Shown here: positions 1 through 6,723 of the stretch, piece after piece
Layout: each line of letters opens with the position of its first letter
Numbering within the stretch: the stretch's first letter is position 1
DNA from: JAIRLS01 sp031551455
GTDB taxonomy: Bacteria > Bacteroidota > Bacteroidia > Bacteroidales > UBA4181
Direction of reading: 5' to 3'
NCBI GenBank assembly: GCA_031551455.1
Contig: JAVBNP010000049.1
Span: 1-16,809 of the forward strand
Length of the DNA: 16,809 nucleotides
Position numbers and translations under genes: made by a program
The notes under the pieces: model-generated
Told to the model about the DNA's origin: nothing
Databases searched by the model: none
What the model saw: the letters and a program-made list of their open reading frames with translations, nothing else

Positions 1-453
1 ACTTTGTCCCGTGCTTTGAGCAAATCCGTATGCGAGTTGCGTTTCGTTCAACGAAGGTTCCCGTCCCGCTTTCGGTCGGTTCGGTTGCAAACCTTTCACG
101 TTTACGCGAACGGAGGCGTTGTCGTTTTTCATGTGCAACGAATCGGGTACGGAAGGCGATTTTTTGCCGTTGTCTTTTTTGGTTGCGGCTTTCGGACGAT
201 CGGCCGTCTTTTTCGTTTTCTCGGCGGCAGCCGATTCCATGCGCTTAAGTTTGTTCTCGTAACGGGCCATGCGTCGTTCGGCACGCGTGGTACGCCGTTC
301 GGTTTTGCGGGTAAATTCGTCGGAACGCGCCACGGTTGCTTCCATGCCGCGGTTCAACGTTTGCGCGTCGACGTCGTTCTGTGCAAACGACCAATGCGGC
401 AAGGCAACCGACAGGCATAGTGTTGCAAAAAAACGGTAAAAAAGTTTTCCCAT
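1..453 (-). CDS. Secreted Lys/Arg-rich protein of unknown function (partial, C-terminus off window)
   Basis: An open minus-strand frame starts with ATG at 451-453 and runs 151 codons without a stop to the left edge. The first 24 residues form a Sec signal peptide: MGKLFYR, then a hydrophobic stretch ending in WSFA, with likely cleavage before QNDVD. The mature part (residues 25-90) is highly charged and rich in Arg, Lys, Glu and Ala (for example RKTERRTTRAERRMARYENK), which suggests a helical or coiled-coil segment. A Lys-rich linker follows (about 85-110), then a less charged part with VRVNVKG and NETQLAYGFAQ. There is no lipobox Cys, so it is probably periplasmic or outer-membrane associated. 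I do not recognise the family. It is transcribed away from the mobile element and is probably host sequence, although this depends on where the element's left end lies. Confidence 0.7.
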   Translation of the reverse strand, partial: MGKLFYRFFATLCLSVALPHWSFAQNDVDAQTLNRGMEATVARSDEFTRKTERRTTRAERRMARYENKLKRMESAAAEKTKKTADRPKAATKKDNGKKSPSVPDSLHMKNDNASVRVNVKGLQPNRPKAGREPSLNETQLAYGFAQSTGQS

Positions 454-1071
454 GTAATTATCGGAATAATCGTAAAAACAAAGCATTGCCGATATTATCG
501 ACCGTCCCCGAAAAATGCCGAACCATTTTATCGTGTCGAACGAAAATGCACGGCATTCGCTCAAACGAAAACGAATAATATCGTTCGGGTGTAAAGTCGA
601 AATAAAACTACGCGAATAACGGATCTACGGAATGAATCATAAAAATATGTTCCTTCGAAATAATCCGTTTCTCAAAAATCAATGTTTGAACCTTCTATGA
701 AAGCAGTTCAAAAAACGTATATGTGTGAAAGGATTTCTTGTGGGGCGTCCTTTCGTGCGCCGATGATTTCACAAAATTTATTTTTTCTCAAGGGGTTTTA
801 TAAAATCGGATGCCCCAAACATCACCAAGTTTGACATAATTTTTTGTTTGTATCATATGTTACTTTTGCAAATATAAAGATTATTTCGAAGAATAACACG
901 TAATATCGATAAAAATTCCTTTGGGTGAAAAAATCTTCGTTGAAAACGATCGAAAAACTTTTTCGTTTGATCAAATTGCGCTTTCGATACACCGATCACT
1001 TACGGATAATTTCTTTTCTATTGATCCCATCACGCCGAGTCGAATAATTCCGATTTATCTTTCTAACAATA
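454..1071. other. Gene-free stretch between secreted protein and mobile element
   Basis: About 620 bases with no coding region I can support; the one plus-strand frame of some size (921-1160) has low-complexity, unconvincing content and runs into the gene at 1072. The stretch holds the 5' leader of the gene at 1-453, a possible folded segment at 723-817, two abutting promoter-like boxes at 861-876, and a short perfect inverted repeat CGAAAAA-C-TTTTTCG at 951-965. The left boundary of the element should lie here or further left, but I find no copy of the right-end tRNA fragment in it. Confidence 0.6.
861..876. promoter_or_regulatory. Two abutting Bacteroidetes-like -7 boxes on opposite strands
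   Basis: TACTTTTG on the plus strand (861-868) is followed directly by CAAATATA (869-876), which reads TATATTTG on the minus strand. Both fit TAnnTTTG. No -33 TTTG lies at the usual 19-21 base distance on either strand, so support is weak. The minus-strand copy would give a leader of about 400 bases for the gene at 1-453. Confidence 0.25.
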
Positions 1072-1305
1072 TCAATAATCCGATTCGGACTGCTCGACCA
1101 ATTGCAGCACGATCAAATGATATCGTTTTCTCAGTTTCGATAATACCGTCGGTGATATAACCTTCCCGTTGTCCATACGGGTGATTGTTCCGTCAACATC
1201 TTGAATAACGGCCAAAGCGGGACGAAATCCCTTTAAAGCGGCTTTGTCGTTAGCCAAGGCCGCTTTCAGGTATTCTCTTTTAAAATCGATACTATAATTC
1301 TTCAT
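1072..1305 (-). CDS. Small hypothetical protein, last gene of the element operon
   Basis: A 77-residue frame beginning MKNYSIDFKREYLKAALA; the ATG at 1303-1305 is preferred over an upstream TTG at 1312-1314. It overlaps the end of the gene at 1292-1585 by 14 bases, as expected for translationally coupled genes in one operon. The product is soluble, mixed alpha/beta in appearance, with many Lys and Asp (DVDGTITRMDNGKVISP in the middle). The DVDGT stretch superficially resembles the HAD phosphatase motif, but the protein is far too short and lacks the other HAD motifs. No family was recognised. It could be a small regulatory protein of the element. Confidence 0.5.
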   Translation of the reverse strand: MKNYSIDFKREYLKAALANDKAALKGFRPALAVIQDVDGTITRMDNGKVISPTVLSKLRKRYHLIVLQLVEQSESDY

Positions 1306-1585
1306 CACCGTCAATGTTTTGGATTATCCGATCGTACAGTTGTTCGACTTGTTCGTCCGTCAATGCCTCCGTATTGACGGCATCGGAGATGTTTTGCAGT
1401 TGCGGCACGGCGAATTTGAGCAGATCGCGATAGAAATTCAATTTGTCGCGCCCGTGTAACTTTTTCCATTCCTCCACCACCTCATCGAAGTGATCGGTCA
1501 GAAACTCGGTAATATTGACCCGCAAATCGCGGGATAACTTGTTTATGCTGTTGGGCTGCCTGCCGCCCGTCTTTTTGCCTTTCAT
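1292..1585 (-). CDS. Small KGKKTGGR-type protein of Bacteroidetes mobile elements, function unknown
   Basis: A 97-residue protein opening MKGKKTGGRQPNSINK, followed by a predicted helical region (LRVNITEFLTDHFDEVVEEW) and an acidic tail. Proteins starting KGKKTGGRKKGTPNK are common next to phage and integrative-element genes in Bacteroidetes. Some resemble small DNA-binding packaging proteins, but no function is established to my knowledge. The basic N-terminus suggests DNA binding; this is inference. It starts 19 bases after the stop of the primase-like gene and overlaps the following gene by 14 bases, so the three are probably cotranscribed. Confidence 0.65.
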   Translation of the reverse strand: MKGKKTGGRQPNSINKLSRDLRVNITEFLTDHFDEVVEEWKKLHGRDKLNFYRDLLKFAVPQLQNISDAVNTEALTDEQVEQLYDRIIQNIDGDEEL

Positions 1586-1604
1586 TTTTATCTAATTATC
1601 TAAT

Positions 1605-3230
1605 TTAGATGAGTTTATTAATTTCGTATTCGATAATCACATAATCCGCAATATCACAACCTTGTTCCCGTTGGGCATCGGTTGCGTTCTTTTCCAATAA
1701 ATCGGATACCGTTACGGTTATCCCCGCACGACAAAGTTTATCGGCTTTTTCTTTCCATTTATCGAAACATTTCAAATCGGGCCATAATATCACCCGACGA
1801 CCGATCAATGCTTTGTATACATCCGGTGTTGTCCAATTGCAACCGTTCTGTCCGCCCGTGGATAACCAAACGCATTCGGGCATAATGATTGACATAATGA
1901 CGGCCGTTTTTTCGCTTTCCACGATACACACATTCTTTTCGGTAAATCGGGTTAACAGATGTTGCCCGAAGAAACATTGACAGAGATTGAAATCGGGCAA
2001 TCTCAAAACCTTGTGCATCCAATTTATGTGATTAAACGGCTGTTTTACCCGCTTACCCGTTACGGAATCGTACAACATCACTTTACCCGTGTGCACCCTT
2101 CCGCCTCCATCTATTTGCCAAAATATCGTTGCTCCGCTCCAACGGTTTGAGGTACCGATAAAATATATTTCCACGGCATCGGTAACTTGTTTTTCGGAAA
2201 AGAGCGAAAGAAGAAAAGTGACAAAATTGTTTTGCCCGTTTAGGGAATGGAGAAGTATATCTTCATCAATGTAAGAAAGCGGCCGTTTTGGTTGCGATAT
2301 GTATTTCGACCGTTCATCCATTGATGCCGCAAAGCCGACTTCGGGATTTTCTTTGAAATATTCTTTCGGAGTATAATGATAACCGCATTGATCTTCACGG
2401 TTACATCGCCCGACATCGTCGGGAAGTAATCGGATTCCCCATGTATCGATATATCTCGAAAACTCATTCGATTTTCCGCATCGGGGACAGATATGCCTTG
2501 TATGGTTACCTTTGTATGGTGACAACACGAAACGATGTTTCCCGTCATAAGGAGGCAACTCACTTTTAGTCGTCGAAACAACAGGTACTTTTTGGCTGAC
2601 AACATGCGGCCGTTGTGATTTATCCTTCCAATCATCATACAAAGCAAGTATTTCCTCGCCGTTAAGCCAAACGCCATCTTGAAAGTCGAAAAAGAAAACG
2701 CCGTCGAAACATACGGAGGGCCAATACATCATTTGGGATAATTTAAAAGATGCTTCATCGAAATTTTCTATCCCCAACTTTTCCGCAATTTTTCGGGCTA
2801 TCGGCTCGTACTTTTCGGGTGAAATCGGTTCCGACAACGGAAATATCAATCGGAAATTTGATTTATCAAGACCATGCGATCGAGTTGAATATATCAACAT
2901 CGCATTGGGGTAAATCTTATTACATCGTTCCCAAAAATGCTCAATACTTTCGGAAGACCAATCAACATCAAGGGTGATTAACGAGCGATCTTTTACATTC
3001 TTATCGTTTCGCAACCCGTTTGTCAAGGAACCGCCCAAAAAACTACCGACATTCTTATGTTCGGTTTTTGATTTTTTGTCGAGTCGGGTGTATTGTTCAA
3101 CGGTTATTCCGTCAATTGTCGGATTTTGGCATCGGTCGACAAATTCAGACCAAAGCATCTCTTTGTTATCAAAATGATTGAAACTTTTTCCGTTACTGAC
3201 CGCAACGATTATTTTGTCGTTGTTTTTCAT
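1605..3230 (-). CDS. Primase-like replication protein: AEP-like N-terminus, zinc finger, Toprim-like (DUF6371-type) C-terminus
   Basis: A 541-residue protein that probably primes replication of the element. The N-terminal part (about 60-175) has a DVD pair (Asp88, Asp90) after a hydrophobic strand, STRSH at 115-119, and RLIFPL near 127-132, the pattern of archaeo-eukaryotic-type primases in mobile elements. A zinc ribbon follows with CPRC at 248-251 and Cys276/Cys282 (CGYH). The C-terminal half resembles the Bacteroidetes DUF6371/Toprim type: the glutamate motif VESEKT at 437-442, LSTGGQNG near 456-463, and WPDLKCFD at 483-490 in place of the usual acidic DxD, then CDIADY near the end. The start at 3230 lies just after the iteron region (3247-3373) that separates it from the helicase gene. 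Whether both primase-like modules are catalytic cannot be told from sequence. Family membership rests on motif recognition only. Confidence 0.75.
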   Translation of the reverse strand: MKNNDKIIVAVSNGKSFNHFDNKEMLWSEFVDRCQNPTIDGITVEQYTRLDKKSKTEHKNVGSFLGGSLTNGLRNDKNVKDRSLITLDVDWSSESIEHFWERCNKIYPNAMLIYSTRSHGLDKSNFRLIFPLSEPISPEKYEPIARKIAEKLGIENFDEASFKLSQMMYWPSVCFDGVFFFDFQDGVWLNGEEILALYDDWKDKSQRPHVVSQKVPVVSTTKSELPPYDGKHRFVLSPYKGNHTRHICPRCGKSNEFSRYIDTWGIRLLPDDVGRCNREDQCGYHYTPKEYFKENPEVGFAASMDERSKYISQPKRPLSYIDEDILLHSLNGQNNFVTFLLSLFSEKQVTDAVEIYFIGTSNRWSGATIFWQIDGGGRVHTGKVMLYDSVTGKRVKQPFNHINWMHKVLRLPDFNLCQCFFGQHLLTRFTEKNVCIVESEKTAVIMSIIMPECVWLSTGGQNGCNWTTPDVYKALIGRRVILWPDLKCFDKWKEKADKLCRAGITVTVSDLLEKNATDAQREQGCDIADYVIIEYEINKLI

Positions 3231-3246
3231 AATTCGAATTATTTAT

Positions 3247-3373
3247 CAGTGTCGATAGTGTCTCAAGTGTCGATAAAAACAAACTTTATTTTCTCTCTTT
3301 TATACTACCATCAAGAAAAATACGAGAAAGAAAAATGTTTTATTTTGCGGCACTATCGACACTATCGGCACTG
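3247..3373. other. Candidate replication origin: four 10-bp iterons flanking an AT-rich segment
   Basis: The 10-mer TATCGACACT occurs twice on the minus strand (3248-3257 and 3266-3275) and twice on the plus strand (3354-3363 exact; 3363-3372 as TATCGGCACT). The two pairs thus face each other across about 78 bases rich in A and T. The block sits between the helicase and primase-like genes of the element, a usual place for an iteron-bearing origin. Alternatives are an operator for the primase gene or a stem-forming mRNA element; no U-tract supports a terminator. Confidence 0.5.
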
Positions 3374-3382
3374 TTTTGATGA

Positions 3383-4366
3383 TTAAATTTTTTCATTCGT
3401 TGACATCCGAACAAAACGCTTTCCGTTCGATCTTGACACTTCAAACCCTTTTGATTTTAACCTGTTTGAAAATGTCCTGTTGCTACACAACCTGTAACCA
3501 TTATTTCGGCAATAATCAGCATACATTTGGTATACCTGTCCGAGAGCTATCCATCCGTTAATGTCGGGGTTACATTCCTTTTCTTCGATAAACATGGCAA
3601 CACTGTCGGATTCCTGTTGATACTGTTTGACACATTCATCGATCGCTTCACACGGGGTAAACCTTCGATTTTTAAGTAACCGATCAAGTCCCTCCAATGC
3701 ACAATTTAATACACCGGGTAATTCATCGGCAATAATCTTTCGGGCAAGTTCGGAATCTTGTTTTTCCGACGGAATGACGACATCAAACGGTATGATCAGA
3801 AACCGACGGAAAAAGGCATGTGTTTGTTCCGTTTCTCGCGGCAACTCGTTACAATTAAATATCAATCGGGCGTAATTTGTCATCGTAAACGGTTTCCCGT
3901 ATATTTCCCGTGCTTCGACGGGTTCGCCGCTTGCCAATTGCTTGTATACGGAAGCCTCCAATTTTCCGTTGATCTCGGAGGCATAATTGACCAATTTATG
4001 TTCCAATTCGGCCCTTTGATAACTGTCTTGTTTGGTCAAGTTCTGCAACGAGTAATTGCATGTGTTTTCTTGTCCGAACAAGGCCGTAATAATGTCAAAG
4101 AACACACTTTTACCGTTTGCGCCGCTTCCGTAAAGGATAAGAACCTTTTCAAGCTTTAGGGACGGGGCAAGAACATAACCGATATATTCGGTCAAAACAA
4201 GTTGTGTTTCCCGCGCCGGCAATACCTCACCGAGAAACTTGAAAAACTTCGGGGCTTGCGCTTTCGGATCATAATCAAACGGTAATTGATAGGTCAAAAA
4301 GTCTTGCCTGTTGTGCTGTCTGAGTTCATGGCCCTTTTCCGAGACAGCCAACGTTCCGTTTTGCAC
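3383..4366 (-). CDS. D5/P4-type superfamily 3 DNA helicase, C-terminal part of a gene split by an in-frame stop
   Basis: 327 residues from a GTG start at 4364-4366. Features in order: D5_N-type end (FLTYQLPFDYDP, 23-34); Walker A GSGANGKS at 80-87; Walker B-like region LVNYASEING (125-134); sensor/motif C FNCNELP at 170-176; an Arg-finger region FFRRF at 185-189; and a C-terminal winged-helix-like part (about 255-320). This is the replicative helicase core of P4-alpha/D5-like proteins. The reading frame continues upstream from the GTG through IPERSRNEVLIN to a TAA at 4403-4405, in the same frame as the gene at 4403-4783. The family normally has this as one chain (about 465 residues if joined). 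The piece therefore is either a pseudogene fragment or translated separately by reinitiation. All helicase motifs are intact. Confidence 0.8.
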   Translation of the reverse strand: MQNGTLAVSEKGHELRQHNRQDFLTYQLPFDYDPKAQAPKFFKFLGEVLPARETQLVLTEYIGYVLAPSLKLEKVLILYGSGANGKSVFFDIITALFGQENTCNYSLQNLTKQDSYQRAELEHKLVNYASEINGKLEASVYKQLASGEPVEAREIYGKPFTMTNYARLIFNCNELPRETEQTHAFFRRFLIIPFDVVIPSEKQDSELARKIIADELPGVLNCALEGLDRLLKNRRFTPCEAIDECVKQYQQESDSVAMFIEEKECNPDINGWIALGQVYQMYADYCRNNGYRLCSNRTFSNRLKSKGFEVSRSNGKRFVRMSTNEKI

Positions 4367-4402
4367 ATTGATAAGTACCTCATTTCTCGATCTTTCGGGA
4401 AT

Positions 4403-4783
4403 TTACCGATAACCGACGGCAATAAACTGCTTGTACAATTCATCTCTGAACTTATGGTATTTTGCATCGGTCGAATCTACGCCCATTCGTTCGGCAGCTT
4501 CTCCGAGAAAGACTTGAAACCTTTCTTTTTCGACAATCTTCCAATAGGCACCGTTATAAATATAGATGTTGCCGTGTCGCGTACAAACGCCCCAATTATT
4601 TTGAGTTGCGAGCCTTAGAACCTCATCGATTACCGTTACCACCTTACCTTTTTGTTTACTTTCACCAAAATCGACACGTTGTATTTGCGATAACAGATCG
4701 CTCAAGATATCGTTATGGGCTTTTACCTTGATCGATGCCAGCTTTTCAAGTTCGCTTTTCACGGTTTCGAGATTAATTTCCAT
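4403..4783 (-). CDS. N-terminal part of the D5/P4-type helicase, ended by a premature in-frame TAA
   Basis: 126 residues from ATG at 4781-4783, chosen because translation upstream would lie entirely inside the preceding gene; the ATG overlaps that gene's stop by 11 bases. The start reads MEINLETVKSELEKLASIKV. Residues from about 55 on (VIDEVLRLATQNNWGVCTRHGNIYIYNGAYWKIVEKERF) are typical of the D5_N domain that precedes SF3 helicases in mobile elements. The chain ends YKQFIAVGYR then TAA (4403-4405). Without any frame change, the next codons give IPERSRNEVLINVQNGTL, the expected continuation. A single nonsense codon therefore divides the protein just before the conserved INxxNGT region. A sequencing error cannot be excluded. 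Confidence 0.75.
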   Translation of the reverse strand: MEINLETVKSELEKLASIKVKAHNDILSDLLSQIQRVDFGESKQKGKVVTVIDEVLRLATQNNWGVCTRHGNIYIYNGAYWKIVEKERFQVFLGEAAERMGVDSTDAKYHKFRDELYKQFIAVGYR

Positions 4784-5090
4784 AACACAACAGTTTATAC
4801 GGTGAATACTTATCGAAACGAGTGGTATAGAATCCCGCCCGATGTTTAGAAATAGGGCAAATCCCGTATCCGATTTTATGAATGTTGCCGATTCTTTCCA
4901 TTTCGGCAATGTATCGGCAAATGTTCGCTCGAAGAATTCCCGTTTTTCGCGATACCATCAACAAGGTGGAAGGCCGGATATAAAATTCCTCAAATACTCG
5001 TTGCATTTGATTGGCAAGATGCTTATCTTTGGATTGAATTTTCAAGGATGCAAAGGGTGCGCTTTCGGGTGCGCCTTTTTTTATTTTCAT
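4773..5090 (-). CDS. Small putative winged-helix/HTH protein of the element
   Basis: 105 residues. The middle part (about 38-75, LLMVSRKTGILRANICRYIAEMERIG) looks like a helix-turn-helix with the recognition helix near NICRYIAEME, followed by a wing-like IHKIGYGICPIS. Such short proteins sit between xis-like and replication genes in Bacteroidetes elements and may control replication or read-through; that role is inferred. Its ATG overlaps the TGA of the HTH gene (ATGA at 5087-5090) and its stop overlaps the helicase start by 11 bases, so these three genes form a tight operon. The 5' end carries a short coding repeat (GAPESAP), seen as two copies of GGGTGCGC. Confidence 0.65.
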   Translation of the reverse strand: MKIKKGAPESAPFASLKIQSKDKHLANQMQRVFEEFYIRPSTLLMVSRKTGILRANICRYIAEMERIGNIHKIGYGICPISKHRAGFYTTRFDKYSPYKLLCYGN

Positions 5091-5395
5091 GCTCGTCCCT
5101 CCATCTTTTTAATGATGTCACTGTAACGATAGCGTACTTTGGTGCCGATACGGACGGGCATCAAATACCCGCGCCGCTCCCAATGCCACAAGGTTGAGGG
5201 ATCAACTCCCAACATTTCGGAGGTTTCCTTTTTCGATAAGTACCGTTCAGTTGCCCGTTTGACACCTTCTTGTTCCCCCTGCTTCTTTGAAGCTTCTAAT
5301 ATTACGGAGGCGAAACCTATTAAGTCCGCTCCCGTCATTTCCAACTTGACCTTCTCGGCTAAAGTTGGATTGTTGATCAAAACTTTAAAATCCAT
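5087..5395 (-). CDS. Excisionase/AlpA-like helix-turn-helix DNA-binding protein
   Basis: 102 residues. The C-terminal half (about 52-100) is a MerR-like/HTH_17 domain: YLSKKETSEMLGVDPSTLWHWERRGYLMPVRIGTKVRYRYSDI, where SKKETSEMLGV is the first helix pair, STLWHWERRG the recognition helix, and RIGTKVRY the wing. This form is typical of recombination directionality factors and AlpA-like activators of integrase genes. The N-terminal half is helical with no known motif. It lies two genes from the integrase with all genes in the same direction. The 177 bases upstream contain a plausible promoter (5505-5536) and two copies of a 15-bp repeat that could be its own binding sites. Confidence 0.8.
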   Translation of the reverse strand: MDFKVLINNPTLAEKVKLEMTGADLIGFASVILEASKKQGEQEGVKRATERYLSKKETSEMLGVDPSTLWHWERRGYLMPVRIGTKVRYRYSDIIKKMEGRA

Positions 5396-5481
5396 TTTAT
5401 TTATGGTTTTAAATTTTTATCGCTCGGATACCGCGCGGTTTATCCTTACGATTTACGAACACGAAGGTAGATACCGAAAAA

Positions 5482-5496
5482 GGTGGGAAAAAGTGG
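5482..5496. repeat. Direct repeat copy 1, GGTGGGAAAAAGTGG (possible operator)
   Basis: A 15-bp motif GGTGGGAAwwAGTGG appears here and at 5565-5580. The copies lie on either side of the promoter-like boxes at 5505-5536, upstream of the HTH gene. This layout suits autoregulation or excisionase binding, but binding is not shown. Confidence 0.45.
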
Positions 5497-5504
5497 AGAC
5501 ACAA

Positions 5505-5536
5505 AAAAAATACTATTTAAGTATCTTAAAATCAAA
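5505..5536 (-). promoter_or_regulatory. Possible promoter of the HTH-helicase-primase operon
   Basis: On the minus strand TTTG (5533-5536) and TATTTTTT (5505-5512) are separated by 20 bases, the spacing of the Bacteroidetes -33/-7 promoter. The -7 box differs from TAnnTTTG at its last base. Transcription would begin about 100 bases before the HTH gene. This is the longest gene-free gap inside the left part of the element. Confidence 0.35.
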
Positions 5537-5564
5537 TGTCAATAAAAATATTTTTGGTGGATTT

Positions 5565-5580
5565 GGTGGGAATTAGTGGG
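5565..5580. repeat. Direct repeat copy 2, GGTGGGAATTAGTGGG (possible operator)
   Basis: Second copy of the motif at 5482-5496, 83 bases away. It spans the stop codon of the 381-residue gene, so part of it is coding. A related GGTGGA lies just beside it at 5556-5561. Confidence 0.45.
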
Positions 5581-6718
5581 GCTTTGGAAAAATTGCATTG
5601 ATTTTCGATAAAAACTCTTTAATTTCATCTTCTTTGTCGTCTTTTTTTGCTTCGTACTTTTCAGTAGCCTTTTTTCTCTTTTTATAAGTATTATAATTCC
5701 ATCTCAATGTGTTACACATATCCCGCTCCCAATCCTCATCATTCAAATTTTCTGCAAGTTTTCCTATCAAATAATACATCCGAAGTTTTTGCTTATCCCG
5801 CACTTTCAACCTTCCCTTATTATTAGAGGGTTGATTTAGGATGTCTAATAAATCCTTTTCAGCGATCTCATCAAACAAATCGCCATTAAAAGCAGCGTGT
5901 ATTTTACCCGCAAGTTCCATTGATACTTTACTCTCTACGATTGGGGTTGAATTTTCTTCCGAGGGAATTATCTTTGGAAATGTCTCATCGATAAACTCGA
6001 TGAATGTTTCTATGGTCAAATATTGGACATACACATCTCTATCGTACAAATTCCAACCTTTATTTTTGGCCAACCATTCATCAAATTTCATTTTTGTCTT
6101 TGTTCGTTGCATCCCGATACTTTCAGTAGGGGTTAAAAATGATAGCCTCCCTTCACTATGTGCCGCATTAAATAGGTCATTGAAAGATTCAAACTTTCGG
6201 GTAAAAAGCCCCCTATGCAATTGTTTAGCTTCGGATTCAGTAATACCCCCGCTTATCCAATCCTCTACTATCGTGGCAATACCCCGATGTTTTTTTCTTT
6301 CTTGAAAATCATAACGGCAAAATTCTTTTTCGGGAGTGTCTTCATCATAACTCAAAAACTCTTTTTCGATAGCTTTAAAAGTCCTTTGACAATCATCATT
6401 ATCAAAAATATTTACAGGATAACCTCCGTTCCATTTAAGTATGAAACCTAATAGAATATGCTTCTCAAGCGGATTTAACGCTAAATTCTTTAATGTGTCT
6501 AAAACGAAATCCGTATCGTTGCATTTAGACTTCACAAATTGACGTTGTTTCCAAAGCAGATTTAGGAATTCCAAAGGATTAAAGGCTCGTTTTCCCAGCC
6601 CTGTTTCGAAATACTCGATAGTTTCTTTGACTCCCTTTTGGTTCCCTACATTTTTTTCATTACGATAAAAATCTAAAGTATTGCTGGCTGAAATAGCCTC
6701 AAATCGTTCATTACACAT
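5573..6718 (-). CDS. Uncharacterised protein encoded next to the integrase
   Basis: 381 residues from ATG at 6716-6718; a TTG three codons earlier is possible but less likely. The integrase stop (6724-6726) lies five bases before this ATG, so the two are probably cotranslated. No signal peptide or membrane segment. The N-terminal half is helical with KGVKETIEYFETGLGKRAFNPLEFLNLLWKQ written here only in part: key residues are YFETGL and NPLEFL. Around residues 150-190 a second helical block has IVEDWISGGITESEAKQLHRG. The C-terminus is strongly basic and acidic mixed (YNTYKKRKKATEKYEAKKDD), possibly a coiled coil. The C-terminal segment resembles RteC-like or other integrase-neighbour proteins of Bacteroidetes elements, but I cannot assign a family. 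A role in control of integration is only suggested by position. Base composition is AT-rich like the integrase. Confidence 0.65.
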   Translation of the reverse strand: MCNERFEAISASNTLDFYRNEKNVGNQKGVKETIEYFETGLGKRAFNPLEFLNLLWKQRQFVKSKCNDTDFVLDTLKNLALNPLEKHILLGFILKWNGGYPVNIFDNDDCQRTFKAIEKEFLSYDEDTPEKEFCRYDFQERKKHRGIATIVEDWISGGITESEAKQLHRGLFTRKFESFNDLFNAAHSEGRLSFLTPTESIGMQRTKTKMKFDEWLAKNKGWNLYDRDVYVQYLTIETFIEFIDETFPKIIPSEENSTPIVESKVSMELAGKIHAAFNGDLFDEIAEKDLLDILNQPSNNKGRLKVRDKQKLRMYYLIGKLAENLNDEDWERDMCNTLRWNYNTYKKRKKATEKYEAKKDDKEDEIKEFLSKINAIFPKPH

Positions 6719-6723
6719 AACTG

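Noticed and set aside
4..420. 138-residue plus-strand open frame
   Set aside because: Antisense to the signal-peptide-bearing minus-strand gene; its Phe/Arg/Val-rich composition is that of a shadow frame.
768..777. TCACAAAATT shared with the right-end region (8231-8240), as a possible attL
   Set aside because: Only 10 bp, AT-rich, and lacking the tRNA part AGTCCTGTCGGGG that should be duplicated; likely chance.
921..1160. 79-residue plus-strand open frame before the element's last gene
   Set aside because: No recognisable domain, overlaps the 77-residue minus-strand gene, and composition looks random; the promoter-like box at 861-868 is too weak to rescue it.
5041..5085. GGGTGCGC repeats followed by a T-run, resembling a terminator
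   Set aside because: The two copies are direct, not inverted, and encode the GAPESAP stretch of the winged-helix-like protein.
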